A stretch of DNA of 64,000 nucleotides from Haliotis asinina. Lineage: Eukaryota; Mollusca; Gastropoda; Lepetellida; Haliotidae. The notes under the pieces were generated by a model, which did no database searches, was not told the DNA's origin, and was given only the letters and a program-made list of their open reading frames with translations. Every line of letters starts with the position of its first letter. The first letter of the stretch is position 1. The DNA is taken from the NCBI RefSeq assembly GCF_037392515.1, contig NC_090283.1:14080501-14144500 (forward strand), in the 5' to 3' direction. Below, piece by piece: positions 22,464 through 33,500 of this stretch. The translations under genes and the position numbers were made by a program.

Positions 22464-22930
22464 ATAATATGTTCTGTAGATAGATGTATTTTAATGTTTG
22501 GTAGTTAGCCTAGGAAGTTGAGCTGTTTGTGGCTGTACCCTCGAAGGGGGTTGAAGTATTGTAAAATTATTGTCCTCCTGAGAGAGTACGTAAGTCCCAC
22601 ATCGTTCAAAGTCAGTGTAAACGTACCAGGATTTTTAAATGTAGTATTCTTGTTCTTTTAATTTTGGCTAAAATTTCCTACAATCGCCATCAGCTGAAGG
22701 GATGATGTAAATCCAACTAGGGTCCATGCAGGTAGCAAATGTACTGTAAGTCCCCTTGGTCCCTAGTGTGGCGATCTACCTTCAGTTGTTGGCGATCTAT
22801 AGCCTATTTTTATATTGTGTTATCCCCTATCGCTAAATATTTTAGAATTCATTTCTAGTTTTACTTGTATATCTGTGATATTCTAGTCATTTTACTGTAC
22901 TTTGTTGACAGGATTATATAATCAATCTTT
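22464..22930 (+). other. LINE C 3' UTR
   Basis: It matches the 3' UTRs of copies B and D, including a segment with GGTCCATGCAGGTAGCAAA. It carries no open frame of interest. Confidence 0.75.
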
Positions 22931-23029
22931 CATTATTATTACTCTATATATAACACGTCACAATTTAATTCTGGACTCACAAAAGTCCAGAAACTCTCAG
23001 CACTGTGGCCACTCTCTCACAAGGGATTT

Positions 23030-24510
23030 CGCAAAATTAAACAGGCAGCTGTTATGTATATGTGCTAAGGATGAACAAATGAAAAAAATTTTTTTCGAAA
23101 ACTCAAAATTTAAACTCGCTCGCCCATTGGCACGTCCATGGGCGAACAGTGGCCAATGGGTAGGCCCATGGGCGAAAGTGTTTAATTTCATCCAGAATAA
23201 ATGTTTTGGAGGTTGTAAATGAATGAAAAAATGTTAATAAGTATCATGACACAAATTTCAGCTTGTTGTGACTTGACTCTGCTAACTGACAGCGATTTTA
23301 AACAATCTCGCCCATGGGTGAAAAACATATTGGCCCATGGACGAGAATAATTAATTTCATTGAAACTACATGTTTTTTTCCAGGCTTTGCAGCTTTTCAA
23401 TGAATGAACTTGTATTTATTATTGTCTTGACACGAAATTAAGTTTAGTTTGACTTAATTCGGCTAATTAAGAGTGATTTTTCAAAACGCTTCGCCCATGG
23501 GCGAAAACCATTTGGCCCATGGGTGAGAATATTTACTTTTACTCAAAATACACCTTTTCCCATGTTTTGGAGGTTGTGAATGGATGAAAGTATGTTCGTA
23601 AGTATCATGTCAAAAAATTCAACTCATTTTCAATTAATTCCGTTAATTTAGAGCTATTTAACAAAATCTCACCCATGGGCGAAAAACATTTTGGCCCATG
23701 GGCAAGAATATTTCCTTTTACCCCAAACACATCTTTTCCAATTTTTGGAGGATGTAAATGAATGAAAGTACATTTATGAGTATCAGGACAGAAATTTCAA
23801 CTCATTTTGACTTAATTCCTCTAAATGAGAACAATTTTGAAAACTCTCGCCCATGGGAGAAAGACATTTTGGCCCATGGGCGAGAATATTTGCCTTCACT
23901 CAAAATACATCTTTTCCTGTGGCTTGGGGGTGTAAATGAATTAGGATATATTTATGAGTATCATGGCACAAAATCCAACTCATTATGACTTAATTCTGCT
24001 AATTGAGACCGATTTTCAAAAACATCTCGCCCATGGGCGAAAAACATTGGGCCCATGAGCGAGAATATTTCCTTTTCACTTCAAATACATCTTTTCTAAT
24101 GTTTTGGAGGATGTAAATGAATGAAAGTGCCATTATGAGTATCATGACACAAAATTCAACTCATTTTGACTTAATTTTGCGAGTTCAGGAACATTTTTAA
24201 AAATATGCCAGAATAATCACTTTTACTCAAAATACATCTTTCCCTGTGTTTTGGAGGTTGTAAATGAATGAGGATATATTTGTAAGTATCATGGCACAAA
24301 ATTCAACTCATTTTGACTTAATTCTGCTAATTTGTAACAAGTACAAAAATCTGGACTTCCACATAAATTTTCATAGTTTTTTTTTATTGTCTTGGGGGTT
24401 GTAAATTTATAAATGAAAGTGTGTTTATAAGTATCACGACAAAAAAAATGAAATCATTCCGGTCTTAATTAGACTAATCTCGCTCGTGGACGAAAATATT
24501 TTCGTTTGCT
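23030..24510. repeat. ~180-bp tandem satellite, 7-8 units, with paired palindromes
   Basis: Successive palindrome blocks start near 23118, 23310, 23491, 23670, 23848 and 24027, a period of about 180 bp. A further unit near 24208 has lost most of the block. Each unit has CTCGCCCATGGGCGAAAAAC, a short spacer, then GGCCCATGGGCGAGAATA, followed by an AT-rich part with TTTGGAGGTTGTAAATGAATG and AGTATCATGACACAAAATTC. The two arms form a 14-base inverted repeat around a 13-14-base loop, and each arm is itself palindromic (GCCCATGGGC). The last unit decays towards 24510. Confidence 0.85.
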
Positions 24511-24581
24511 CGTTTTCTTTATTTTGCAAACATGTGGTTTAAAAATAGATGAAATTCTAATGACAATTCAGTTTAATTTCG

Positions 24582-24842
24582 TGAGTTTAGTTTTATGTCG
24601 CACTCAGCAATATCCCAGCAATATGGCGGCGGTTTGTAGATAATCGAGTTTGGATCAGACAATCCAGTGATCAACAGCATGAGCATCTACCTGCACAATT
24701 GGGAACTGATGACATGTGTCAGCAAAAGTCAGCGAGCCTGACCACCCCATCCCGTTAGTTACCTCTTACGACAAGCATAGTCGCATTTTATGGCAAGCAT
24801 GGGTTGTTGAAGCCCTCTTCTACACCAGATCTTCACGGGTCC
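24582..24842 (-). mobile_element. SINE family 1, minus orientation
   Basis: Near full-length copy: tail side GTGAGTTTAGTTTTATGTCG at 24582, GACAATCCAGTGATCAACAG in the body, and the head end with TTCACGGGTCCC near 24840. It is diverged by scattered substitutions. The TCAC tail is reduced to one unit. Confidence 0.85.
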
Positions 24843-25420
24843 CGAACACAGAGCTTTACTTCCAGCAACATATACAGTACACTTAGAATACTAAGCCTTG
24901 AGATTCCTTTGAATTTAGGTATTCTATAAATATAACAAAATTCAACCTATATCTATGAAGTTGAAGTTATTTGTGAAAGCCCTAATCAAGAGTGACCAAA
25001 CTCCAGTGACTATGCTGGGACACACTAATAAACGGTGTTGTGAGATCTTTAAACTGTATTGAAATATGTCTTGCCAATTCAACTGACATTCGCCAAATGT
25101 ACCTACCTAGTAGTTTTAAGTGTACCTACCCAGTTTAGCATGTTTCGTTTTAATAGTGTGGTCTCCATTTTTAGTCATTCCCGTTTGCCCGTCCCGGCTT
25201 TTCTTCGTCCGAGGTTTTATGGGGTATTCTCCTATGTGGCAGACCAGAAATAACCTACAACAGGGGTAGGTCACTCCCTTGTTTTCTTCACCATTTGTAC
25301 TAATTAGTATGCGCCTCCTCATGCTCCAATGCACACAGTGACCTGATTCGTCTCCATCGCAACTTAGGCTGCGTTTAACAGTACTTCAGCCAGTTTACTG
25401 CATCAGTCGAAATCTTACAA
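24843..25420. other. No gene seen
   Basis: AT-rich sequence with no supported exon, RNA gene or known repeat. Confidence 0.4.
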
Positions 25421-25560
25421 TGAATGAATGAATGAATGAAGAGCAAGAAGTATATGTGAATGAATGAAAGAAATGATAAAAGAAAGACGTGCATATGTGA
25501 ATGAATGAGAAAGGAATAATAAAAGAAAGAAGTACATATGTGAATGAATGAAAGAATAAA
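25421..25560. repeat. (GAAT)n microsatellite with a degenerate ~55-bp repeat
   Basis: GAATGAATGAATGAAT occurs at about 25423-25440. A unit with GTGAATGAATGA, AGAAAGAAGT and ACATATGTGAATGAATGA is then repeated about three times, with changes, to 25553. Confidence 0.7.
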
Positions 25561-28559
25561 AACATGCTAAAGAACGCAAAACTATCGTTAGATCACATGT
25601 GTTAACATCAGCTTGTTGTTGTCTCCCTGGTCAGACGTAACAATTGTCAGACAGGTTAAAACAACAAACTATCTGGTTGACTGCACAGCTGCCTGTTGAC
25701 GTAGTATACCCACATCACCTACTTTTCCTGCGTAACCTTCATCTACATCACCACCCTTAATATATTGAGCAGAGAGTACAGAAGGCCCTATAGCTGTAAC
25801 CACTGAACCGTGACGTCTCTCTGCTCCCAAGTTCCCAAGTGGGGGTGTCCTTCTCTACCTATTCCATTAATCTTTAAAACATCTAACAAGCTCAACGCAT
25901 GCATTTTTTTACTCAAATGTGATGTTATACATATCATAAGAGTATTTTTATGTATTATTCAGTTGATAAATTATTATTTCATGATACATATATGCACAAT
26001 ATTTTGCTTCGATTCTGTAACTACCCACATTATGACATTGAGACCATTCTGATTTATCGAGTAAAATACGATTGTATAGTTTTGAGTTTGAATCTTGGCA
26101 TATTTTACCGGTTTGCCACTTTTGCACTCTGCCCTTTTAAAGGGGGCGTGCATATTTTGGTGGTTTTTAGTATTCCATCTATTCATTTGGATTCATTAAT
26201 TTATTTGTTTTTGTTTTGTTTTGTTTTGCTTTTTACTGCTAGTGGGTCTGTTAGTCTTCTTTGATAACTGTAAATTTATTCTGAAGTTTGACGAGCGGAA
26301 CATGAAGTGTTGTTATCATATATGTTATGTAATTATATTATTGGTATGGAGTGGCTTTGATATGCATGTGATAGGTATGTTTATGCTTGCCAATCCAGTC
26401 CCGATTACTTGAGGAGATTAGTTTAAACTATAGATTAACGTATCCATACTATTAATGTGTAATCATTATATCGGGCTATGAGGAATACGTAATGTAATCA
26501 AGATTGACTTTGCGTTTACTTTTCTATTTTTTAAATAAATTTTCACTATTTTTGCTACACTCGAAAAGATTTACTTTGCCTTTCGTGATTGTGGTCTCTA
26601 AGTATTTTAGAAATTATGTTGTTGAGACAACTAGAACTGTTGATCTGCAATCTTTCAAAATTCATTTTCACGAGATATATTCTCCCTTTTTACCAGTTCT
26701 CAAAATGAACATATAACCGTTTACACAAAGGTATCTTCCCGTAAAATAAGTAGGACGAAAAGTGAAGTATAGCAGCGCATTTGCCATAACTGAAATTGTT
26801 AAAATGATCCTGAAAACTGTCATTTTCAACATTCACCTTGCAAGCAATTTTATCAAGAAACTAAATAACTATTTTACTAATGGAAGGAGTGAATTGAAAG
26901 CCCATTTTATTAACTGAAGTCACTGATTGAACTCGCTAACATCGATTCACTTACATTCTGGTACACGTGTCTTATGTCGTTTCCTGAGGACACACATTTT
27001 ACATTTTTTATAGAAAATCCGTGTCTAATCCCATAAAACAACACCGTTGTCACTACACCAAACGAGTTTGACCTCGACCTAAAACAAAGGTTTAACTTAC
27101 AGGACCACCTGTAAGATATCCCTTTCTTGATAACGAGTTTAACAGCTACGCCGAAATGCTGCTTACCTTATAAGAAGTTGTATATAGAACTTTCGTGGTT
27201 TTTGTCCAAATGATCATGACCTGAACAGATATTACTTTGTCAAAGACTTCATGAGTGATTTTCAAGTTCTAATCCACACACAGATTTCCACTTTTTCATC
27301 ATTTTGACTTTTATCTCAGTTTGTTGAGTATCTCAGCATAACTGGCAAAGACAATGGAAACTGAGCGGAACGATGACGCTTTCTGTTTCTTCCGCGTTCA
27401 CTTACGTAATTTCCGCAAAGCGCCTACGACAATTTGCGCCGAAAAAGTCATGTCTCGTCCGCTGGTTTGTTTCTTGGAGTAAAACAGCTGCCGCTTTCAA
27501 GTGTATTTTACTTGTCATATACAAAATTCATCCATGGATCACATTAGGTCATTAGGGGACACCAGCTTTGAAATGAACAGGTGTTCGTGAGTGTATATGG
27601 ATGAAAAAGACAGATTGCGCAAGACGCGCAGCCAAATATCTCACATTCAAAGGAAATCTCGAATTGATTGTTTTATAAGGCGTCGAGCTGACCAGTTGGT
27701 TTTGGTGTTGTGTATAAACCTCCTTTGCAAGAACTTTGTCAAGCATACCTGCTTTGTCCTTTTGCAAGACCTGCACATATTAGTGTTTGAAAGACATTGA
27801 CATTTAAGTGCGTGTGCTCTGGAAAACATTGTCCGGCACGATATTCCTTCCAATTTAGTTATTGTGTGCATGCTGCATTTCAATTTTGGAAATGTGCCTA
27901 AAACACATTTTGATTCTCAAAGAATGTGGTTCGTTTAGCAAGTAAAATATTGCTTTGATTAACACTTCACCAGTACTATACAATATTACAGAATACACAA
28001 AACCGGATACACAAAAACGACAAATTATAGCATTGTGATTAGGAGTATATGGGGTTACAGGAGTCCCTTTTTATCCACCGAGACAAGCCCTACACGCCCT
28101 GGTGGGGTGTTGATTCGGGGGAGGGGGTAACGGAGGAGATGACCAAGACACACGTACTCCATACGCTATCATGGTATTCCTTACTGCTTGAAGATCGACC
28201 TTTTCTCAGTGTGGTCTATGATGACTTCGGTGAACGGAAAATAACTTATTCACTGTGAAAACCAGAAAATAGTTGAATCCGTCCACGATTTTATCATAAA
28301 ACACAAAGCTTGATTTTTAATTTTTTAACAGAAAGTAATTAACCTGTCAAAAACCTTCTCACAAATGTTCAGTGTTTCTACAAAGAGCTAGTCAGACACA
28401 ACAAACCATAACTCTATTTTTCATGTTTACTTATATGATAGTTGTATTTGATGTAATGATATGTATGCATATGTTATTATATGATAGTTCATATGGATGA
28501 CGACACATGCTTCATTTATATTTTGTATTATATGCTGTATGGGTGAGGTACTGTAAAGC

Positions 28560-28560
<1 letters not shown>
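25561..28560. other. 3-kb stretch without a supported gene
   Basis: Both strands hold only short frames without recognisable domains, splice-site pairs or known repeats. A host intron or intergenic DNA are equally possible. Confidence 0.4.

Positions 28561-28642
<82 letters not shown>
28561..28642. repeat. (CA)n(TA)n microsatellite
   Basis: About 30 CA units at 28561-28620 are followed by TA repeats to about 28642. They produce a spurious Cys/Val-rich frame on the minus strand. Confidence 0.95.
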
Positions 28643-28698
28643 CATATATGAATCAGTATTATTCAATGCATCTAATTACTTGACTATTATTGTTTTAG

Positions 28699-28756
28699 TC
28701 ACGATGTGGCTGAAATAATGCCAAAGTGACTTTAAATTTTAACTCACTCACTCACT
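28699..28756 (+). repeat. Isolated LINE/SINE 3' tail block
   Basis: CACGATGTGGCTGAAATAAT, then GCCAAAGTGAC, a short AT stretch and ACTCACTCACTCAC match the last ~55 bp of LINE B and D. No LINE body precedes it, so this is either an extremely 5'-truncated insertion or the end of another SINE. Confidence 0.65.
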
Positions 28757-29012
28757 TTCCTTTTCACAGCAAACTCCTGATGATTAGGATTTACTTACAG
28801 ATGACAAATTTGATACTGCGATCCTCTCTTATGTTGTGCAATGTTGCATCGCCTGTTACAGAAAAGTTATATCACAATGACACATTGATAAGATATAAAG
28901 CAATTGCAACAAGATACCTCGTCTATGTATTGTGGTTAAACCACCTTTACATAATGTAATTCATATCAGGGGGTGCCAGGGTGATATGGACATGCCACAA
29001 GTTGATCCATGT

Positions 29013-29277
29013 CGTCAGTGAGTGAGTGAGTTTAGTTTTACGCCACACTATATGGCGGCGGTCTGTAAATATTGGAGTCTGGACCACACAATCCAGTGGT
29101 CAGCAGCATGAGCACTGATCTCCCAAGTTGCACTGATCTGCGAAGATGACGTGTCAGCCAAGTCAGAGAACCTGACCACCCGATCCCGTTAGTCGTCTCT
29201 TACGAGAAACATAGTCACCTTTAATGGCAAGCCTGGGTTGCTTTAGGCCTATTCTATCTCGGACCTTTACGGGTTGC
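29013..29277 (-). mobile_element. SINE family 1, minus orientation
   Basis: It starts with GTGAGTGAGTGAGTTTAG at about 29018, contains ATGGCGGCGGTCTGTAAATA and CCCGATCCCGTTAGTCGTCT, and ends at the head end with CGGACCTTTACGGGTTG. It lies about 220 bp beyond the stop codon of the CARD-RING gene. Confidence 0.87.
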
Positions 29278-29500
29278 AAGTCGTCAGAGATAACAGTTGC
29301 ACCATAAACAATGGTGTGATGCACACGCTGGAATCGTCAGCGTAAATTAACGAAACACTTTAATCATACAGTTGCAGAAAGCGCAGTTTTCCTTTCAAGC
29401 TGCTACACATTTCACAGTCTTGGAACATCAAGAGTCTTTGTAGTCTTGAAATGTAGTCTTGAGATTTCATTGGGTCCTCAAGACACAACAGCAGAGAAAC

Positions 29501-30104
29501 TTAAGGAACGACTTGTTGAAGATTAATGAGGGTACCTGTTGCTTGCGAACAGAGAAAGCATGTCACGCCTTACTGGTAGTACGAAAATACATCAGAGTGC
29601 ACATACCTTGCAAGGTGATACCATGAGGAATTCCCTCACCAGGGTTGCATGCTCCGACTATGAGCTGAAAGTAATTGATATTGATTCGTTAATACACGGA
29701 AACTCCCTATATGTGACAATATTCACTTGCTATTCATCCATGTCATGTAGTTTAAAATCAGAGAATGCATATCCATGCATTATTGAAAGGGTTAGCCGGT
29801 TTATCCAGGTCCATGCCTGGGTGAGTTTGAAAGTGTTCACGTAAATACCACCATGTTACAAGAACATGCACACAAGTTGAAAGGTGGAACAACACCCCCC
29901 CCCCCCCCCCACTCCCTACACCCCCCACCCCCCCTCAATTCACGGAAACGTCCCTTGCGACAAGAAGTGTATACTGAAGACCTGTTATCCAGAATCCTCG
30001 TAGGAAGATTGGACTTACTTTTGTGACAATGCTATATACTTCCTCTGATGTCAGTTGTTCAGGTTTCTGTAATCTCGCCATTCTGCTGTCTAGTCCTTTG
30101 AGTT
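29501..30104 (-). CDS. CARD-RING gene, three C-terminal exons
   Basis: Exons are 30104-30019 ([20 protein letters not shown], then EEVYSIVTK; donor GTAAGT), 29664-29607 ([19 protein letters not shown]; acceptor TTACTTTCAG, donor GTATGT) and 29535-29501 ([10 protein letters not shown] then TAA; acceptor AAGCAACAG). Each is open only in the frame that the preceding phase demands, which supports the chain, but no known domain is present. The final exon is just 35 nt and should be checked against RNA. Confidence 0.5.
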
Positions 30105-30467
30105 CTGTTCACAGACAAAATTATTCATATTGCCTTTGATAGTATGGTGTTTACAAAAGAATACCATAATATGACGCAAGATTAAGTCGATAGAAAACAC
30201 GTTTATATTTCCATATATTTACGATTTAATCACATGGGCTATTATATCCTGTAAAGTTTGAACGTTAGTTGTGTTATTTGCTATGTAGCTTTGCCATTCT
30301 GCATCATCGTGTGGCTATGTACCTGGGATGATGCAACATATCATCTGTTGAAGCTGTTGCCACCTCTCTTCATGCACCTGAAACAACAACACGTGCATTA
30401 AACAGATCACTTTTGGGGCATAAGATGTGTGTGTCCACATGCATTCGTCTATTCATTCACCAGACCT

Positions 30468-30510
<43 letters not shown>

Positions 30511-33500
30511 AATCACCCCACACTCCCACCCACCCTATTTGCATACACACACGTAAGCACACACGCACGCACGCACAAACATACATAAACATACACACAC
30601 ATCTATTCAAACGTGCGTATTTTGGAGACTACATTTACTGTGTGATGACATCATACCATGATAGTTTCTCGTTCATTCCTTATCATCGTCAGTAAATCTG
30701 AAATCGAATGCAGACCAGAACAATTTACAAAAGCATTTGGTAAATGATTTTCTCTCTTAACAACTTATATTAAAAATGAAATCAGTTGAAAGTATTATAA
30801 TGGTTTGCATGCTTGCAACATTTATATAGTTGATTTACAAGAATTCTGATTTCTGTATAAACTATTTATATGAATGAATGATAAAAACAAATTTTCAGTT
30901 CTATTAGTCAAACGATTAACTCGTCCTCATGAGTATTATGTAAATATAATAGAATACAGACTAGACCAATGTAAAACGCAATCCATAACTGATTGTCACT
31001 TTGCAAGTAATATTCAGCATAATTATTCAATCGGTTGAAAGTATTACATTTCTTTGCATATGTGGAGCAGTAATATAGCTGATTAACAAGCAGTATGTTT
31101 TAAGTAAGACTTTTCAAATGGGATGAATCTTCTAAGGAATTGTTCAGTTAGTCAAGTGAGACACTGGTCCATGCTTCGTGAGAGTAAATCGTTTTGATTA
31201 TGTATTTACCTTGTAAGGTAGGTTGAGAATCTGGAATATGATCCATGTTTAGACTTGTGACGAGAGTACCAAATGTGGCAATAAGTTCCTCAAGAGCTTT
31301 CTGTCCTTGAAAGGAAAGGATGATTCTCGTGTCTTGTGTGTCATCTTCTGGAAGCATCCACTTCAGATTTTCATCACATTTCGTCTGCAGTACATCTGTT
31401 AGAGTAATGAGCTCTTCTCGTCTTGTAGATTCAAGTGTTCTCTGGGTGTAGTCTATCGCTGATACTATTGACGTATGAACGTTATGTAAAGAGTCAAGTT
31501 TCTCTTCAACCGTTTCGTTTGGGGCTTGGAGACTCATTTGAATTTCCCGCATGAGTTGTCTCTGTCGATGAAGAAACTTTACAGCGACAGCTTTACAAAC
31601 TTTAGTTACAGCTTGCTCCAGTCTTTTTTGTGTCGCTACCAACTCAGTTTGGTGACCCCTGACAGTTTTCACACCTTTAGCGACATATCGCAGTTTATCT
31701 TCTTGTTTTTTCACTTGCTCCTCCAGCTGACTCTTCGCTACGTCATATGCCTGATCCAGGTCTTCCTTCTCGTGCTTCTTGTGGGCCCCATGCACACATA
31801 TAAGACAGACTGCCTTCTTACACGTGTGGTCATACAGCTGTAGTTTGTTGTCAGGGTGATCGTTACAATAAGGTTCTTTCAGCCACGGCCTCATAAGGAT
31901 ATTCTCTGCCTGGTTGATCGCCGTTACGCTGTGATTTCGATTCCGTTTCGGCGTGTCGTGGTGTTTATGGCACTCAGAGCAGAGCTTGTCATCACATTGG
32001 TGACAGTACACCACAGCCTTTGCATCATGATCTTCATCGATGTAGCTGCATTTCATCTCACCATCAGCGTTGACTTTATAGGCAGCTTCATTGCGTCTGA
32101 CATGATCTATTGTTGTCTGCTCCACCGTGAACTGACGGCCACAGGAAGGACAGTGTATGCACTTCTCTTCCGTCTGTGTAGCTTGGTGATCAAGGCATGG
32201 CTTGCAGGCAGAATGAAGGCATGGCAGAAGGCGAAGCTGTCTCTCATCACAACAGGACACAGCCGAAAACAGGCACATTGTCTCAGGGGAACCTAGAACC
32301 ATACAAATGACACGAACCGTAGTTAGACACATATTCATTTTATTGTCTGGCAGTCAGCTGTTCGTGGTGGTGTTTGGTTTCCTGCCAGACTACACATATA
32401 CATGACCGATTATTGATCTGTCTAATGTACCTGCATGTTGGACTTGCTCTGTATTGTCCACCCTGTCTGGTGACCTTGGAACACCCACTAGAGCATCATA
32501 TGCCTCCTGTTCTTCCCTCAGTGCCTGAAAAGACAGATATCGCTGCATCTCATTTGTCCTTGTTTTATTCTGTTATGCATGTACTGGTTTCTTTTTATTT
32601 CAGACTTTGTCCAGATTACGACCTAAAGTGCATTAAATTATCATCTACCCACCTTCTCAACATTGTCAGATTTTGCACGAGACTGCTGCAACTCACGATT
32701 TAACTTTGACAATGCTGTCTTCACTGAAACGACAAAAGTGATAGGATTCAACCAAATAGCAGTTTGTCACCTTCGAGATATTTATGGTCACTTTTATGCA
32801 AAAAGCTTCCTTTCTTTTCAGAAATATTACAACCTGCAATATTGCGCATATCACCATCAAAACTGACAATATGAACTATATTATCGAAATGGCGAATACA
32901 TGTTAAGCATTACTTACTACATTATTCACTATATTTTATTGACACAATAAATAAATGATGACATTATAATACAGATGATATCACGAGGATCACACTCGCA
33001 TATCAGTGTCCAATTTTGTAAAGGATAGTCATTATCAACATAGGAACAATTAGGCTTGACATCGACATCGATTTATATTTTTGACAAATCTCTATTCACA
33101 AAAAAACAAAACCAGTTTGACTGTCACATGCTTCTATTGTTGCCTTCACATGCAATACACTCAGGACAATAGTTATCACATTTGTTTGTTAGTAATATAT
33201 ATATTGTAATACATAAGCATCAACTTACGTGTTTCAATTTCCTCGTTCTTCTTTACTATCTCTGACATGTGTTCATCACTTTCATTCTTCATTCTTTCCG
33301 CCAGTTCAGCATGATCAACGTTGTTTTGTTCAACTTGTTGTTCAAGTCCTTCTATCGCCTGAAAACAGACGTGAGAGCCCAGAAAACAAATAAATACCGA
33401 CTTCTTGTGAACAAACTACCGGATATTTTATCCGGCTGCAAGTCTTATATGACATTCAAAGTTATTGACAGAGTATGTTTCGTGTTTCATTATCTTTGGG

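Larger units (their letters stand above)
16760..22975 (+). mobile_element. LINE copy C: most complete copy, both ORFs present but broken
   Basis: Leader (about 16760-17539), ORF1 (17540-18831), ORF2 (18828-22463) and 3' UTR (to about 22930) are all recognisable, about 6.2 kb in total. Compared with A and B it is a more diverged copy, roughly 80% at protein level. The terminal tail block is eroded: only CGTCACAAT and a short ACTCAC remain near 22960-22980. The start of the leader is uncertain, because only from 16892 can it be matched to copy A. Confidence 0.88.

Noticed and set aside
28049..28258. 69-codon frame
   Set aside because: No domain, no splice context and no homologue that I recognise; such frames are expected by chance.
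31526..32296. Plus-strand frames opposite the RING/B-box exon
   Set aside because: They are shadows of the strongly supported minus-strand exon with no domains of their own.
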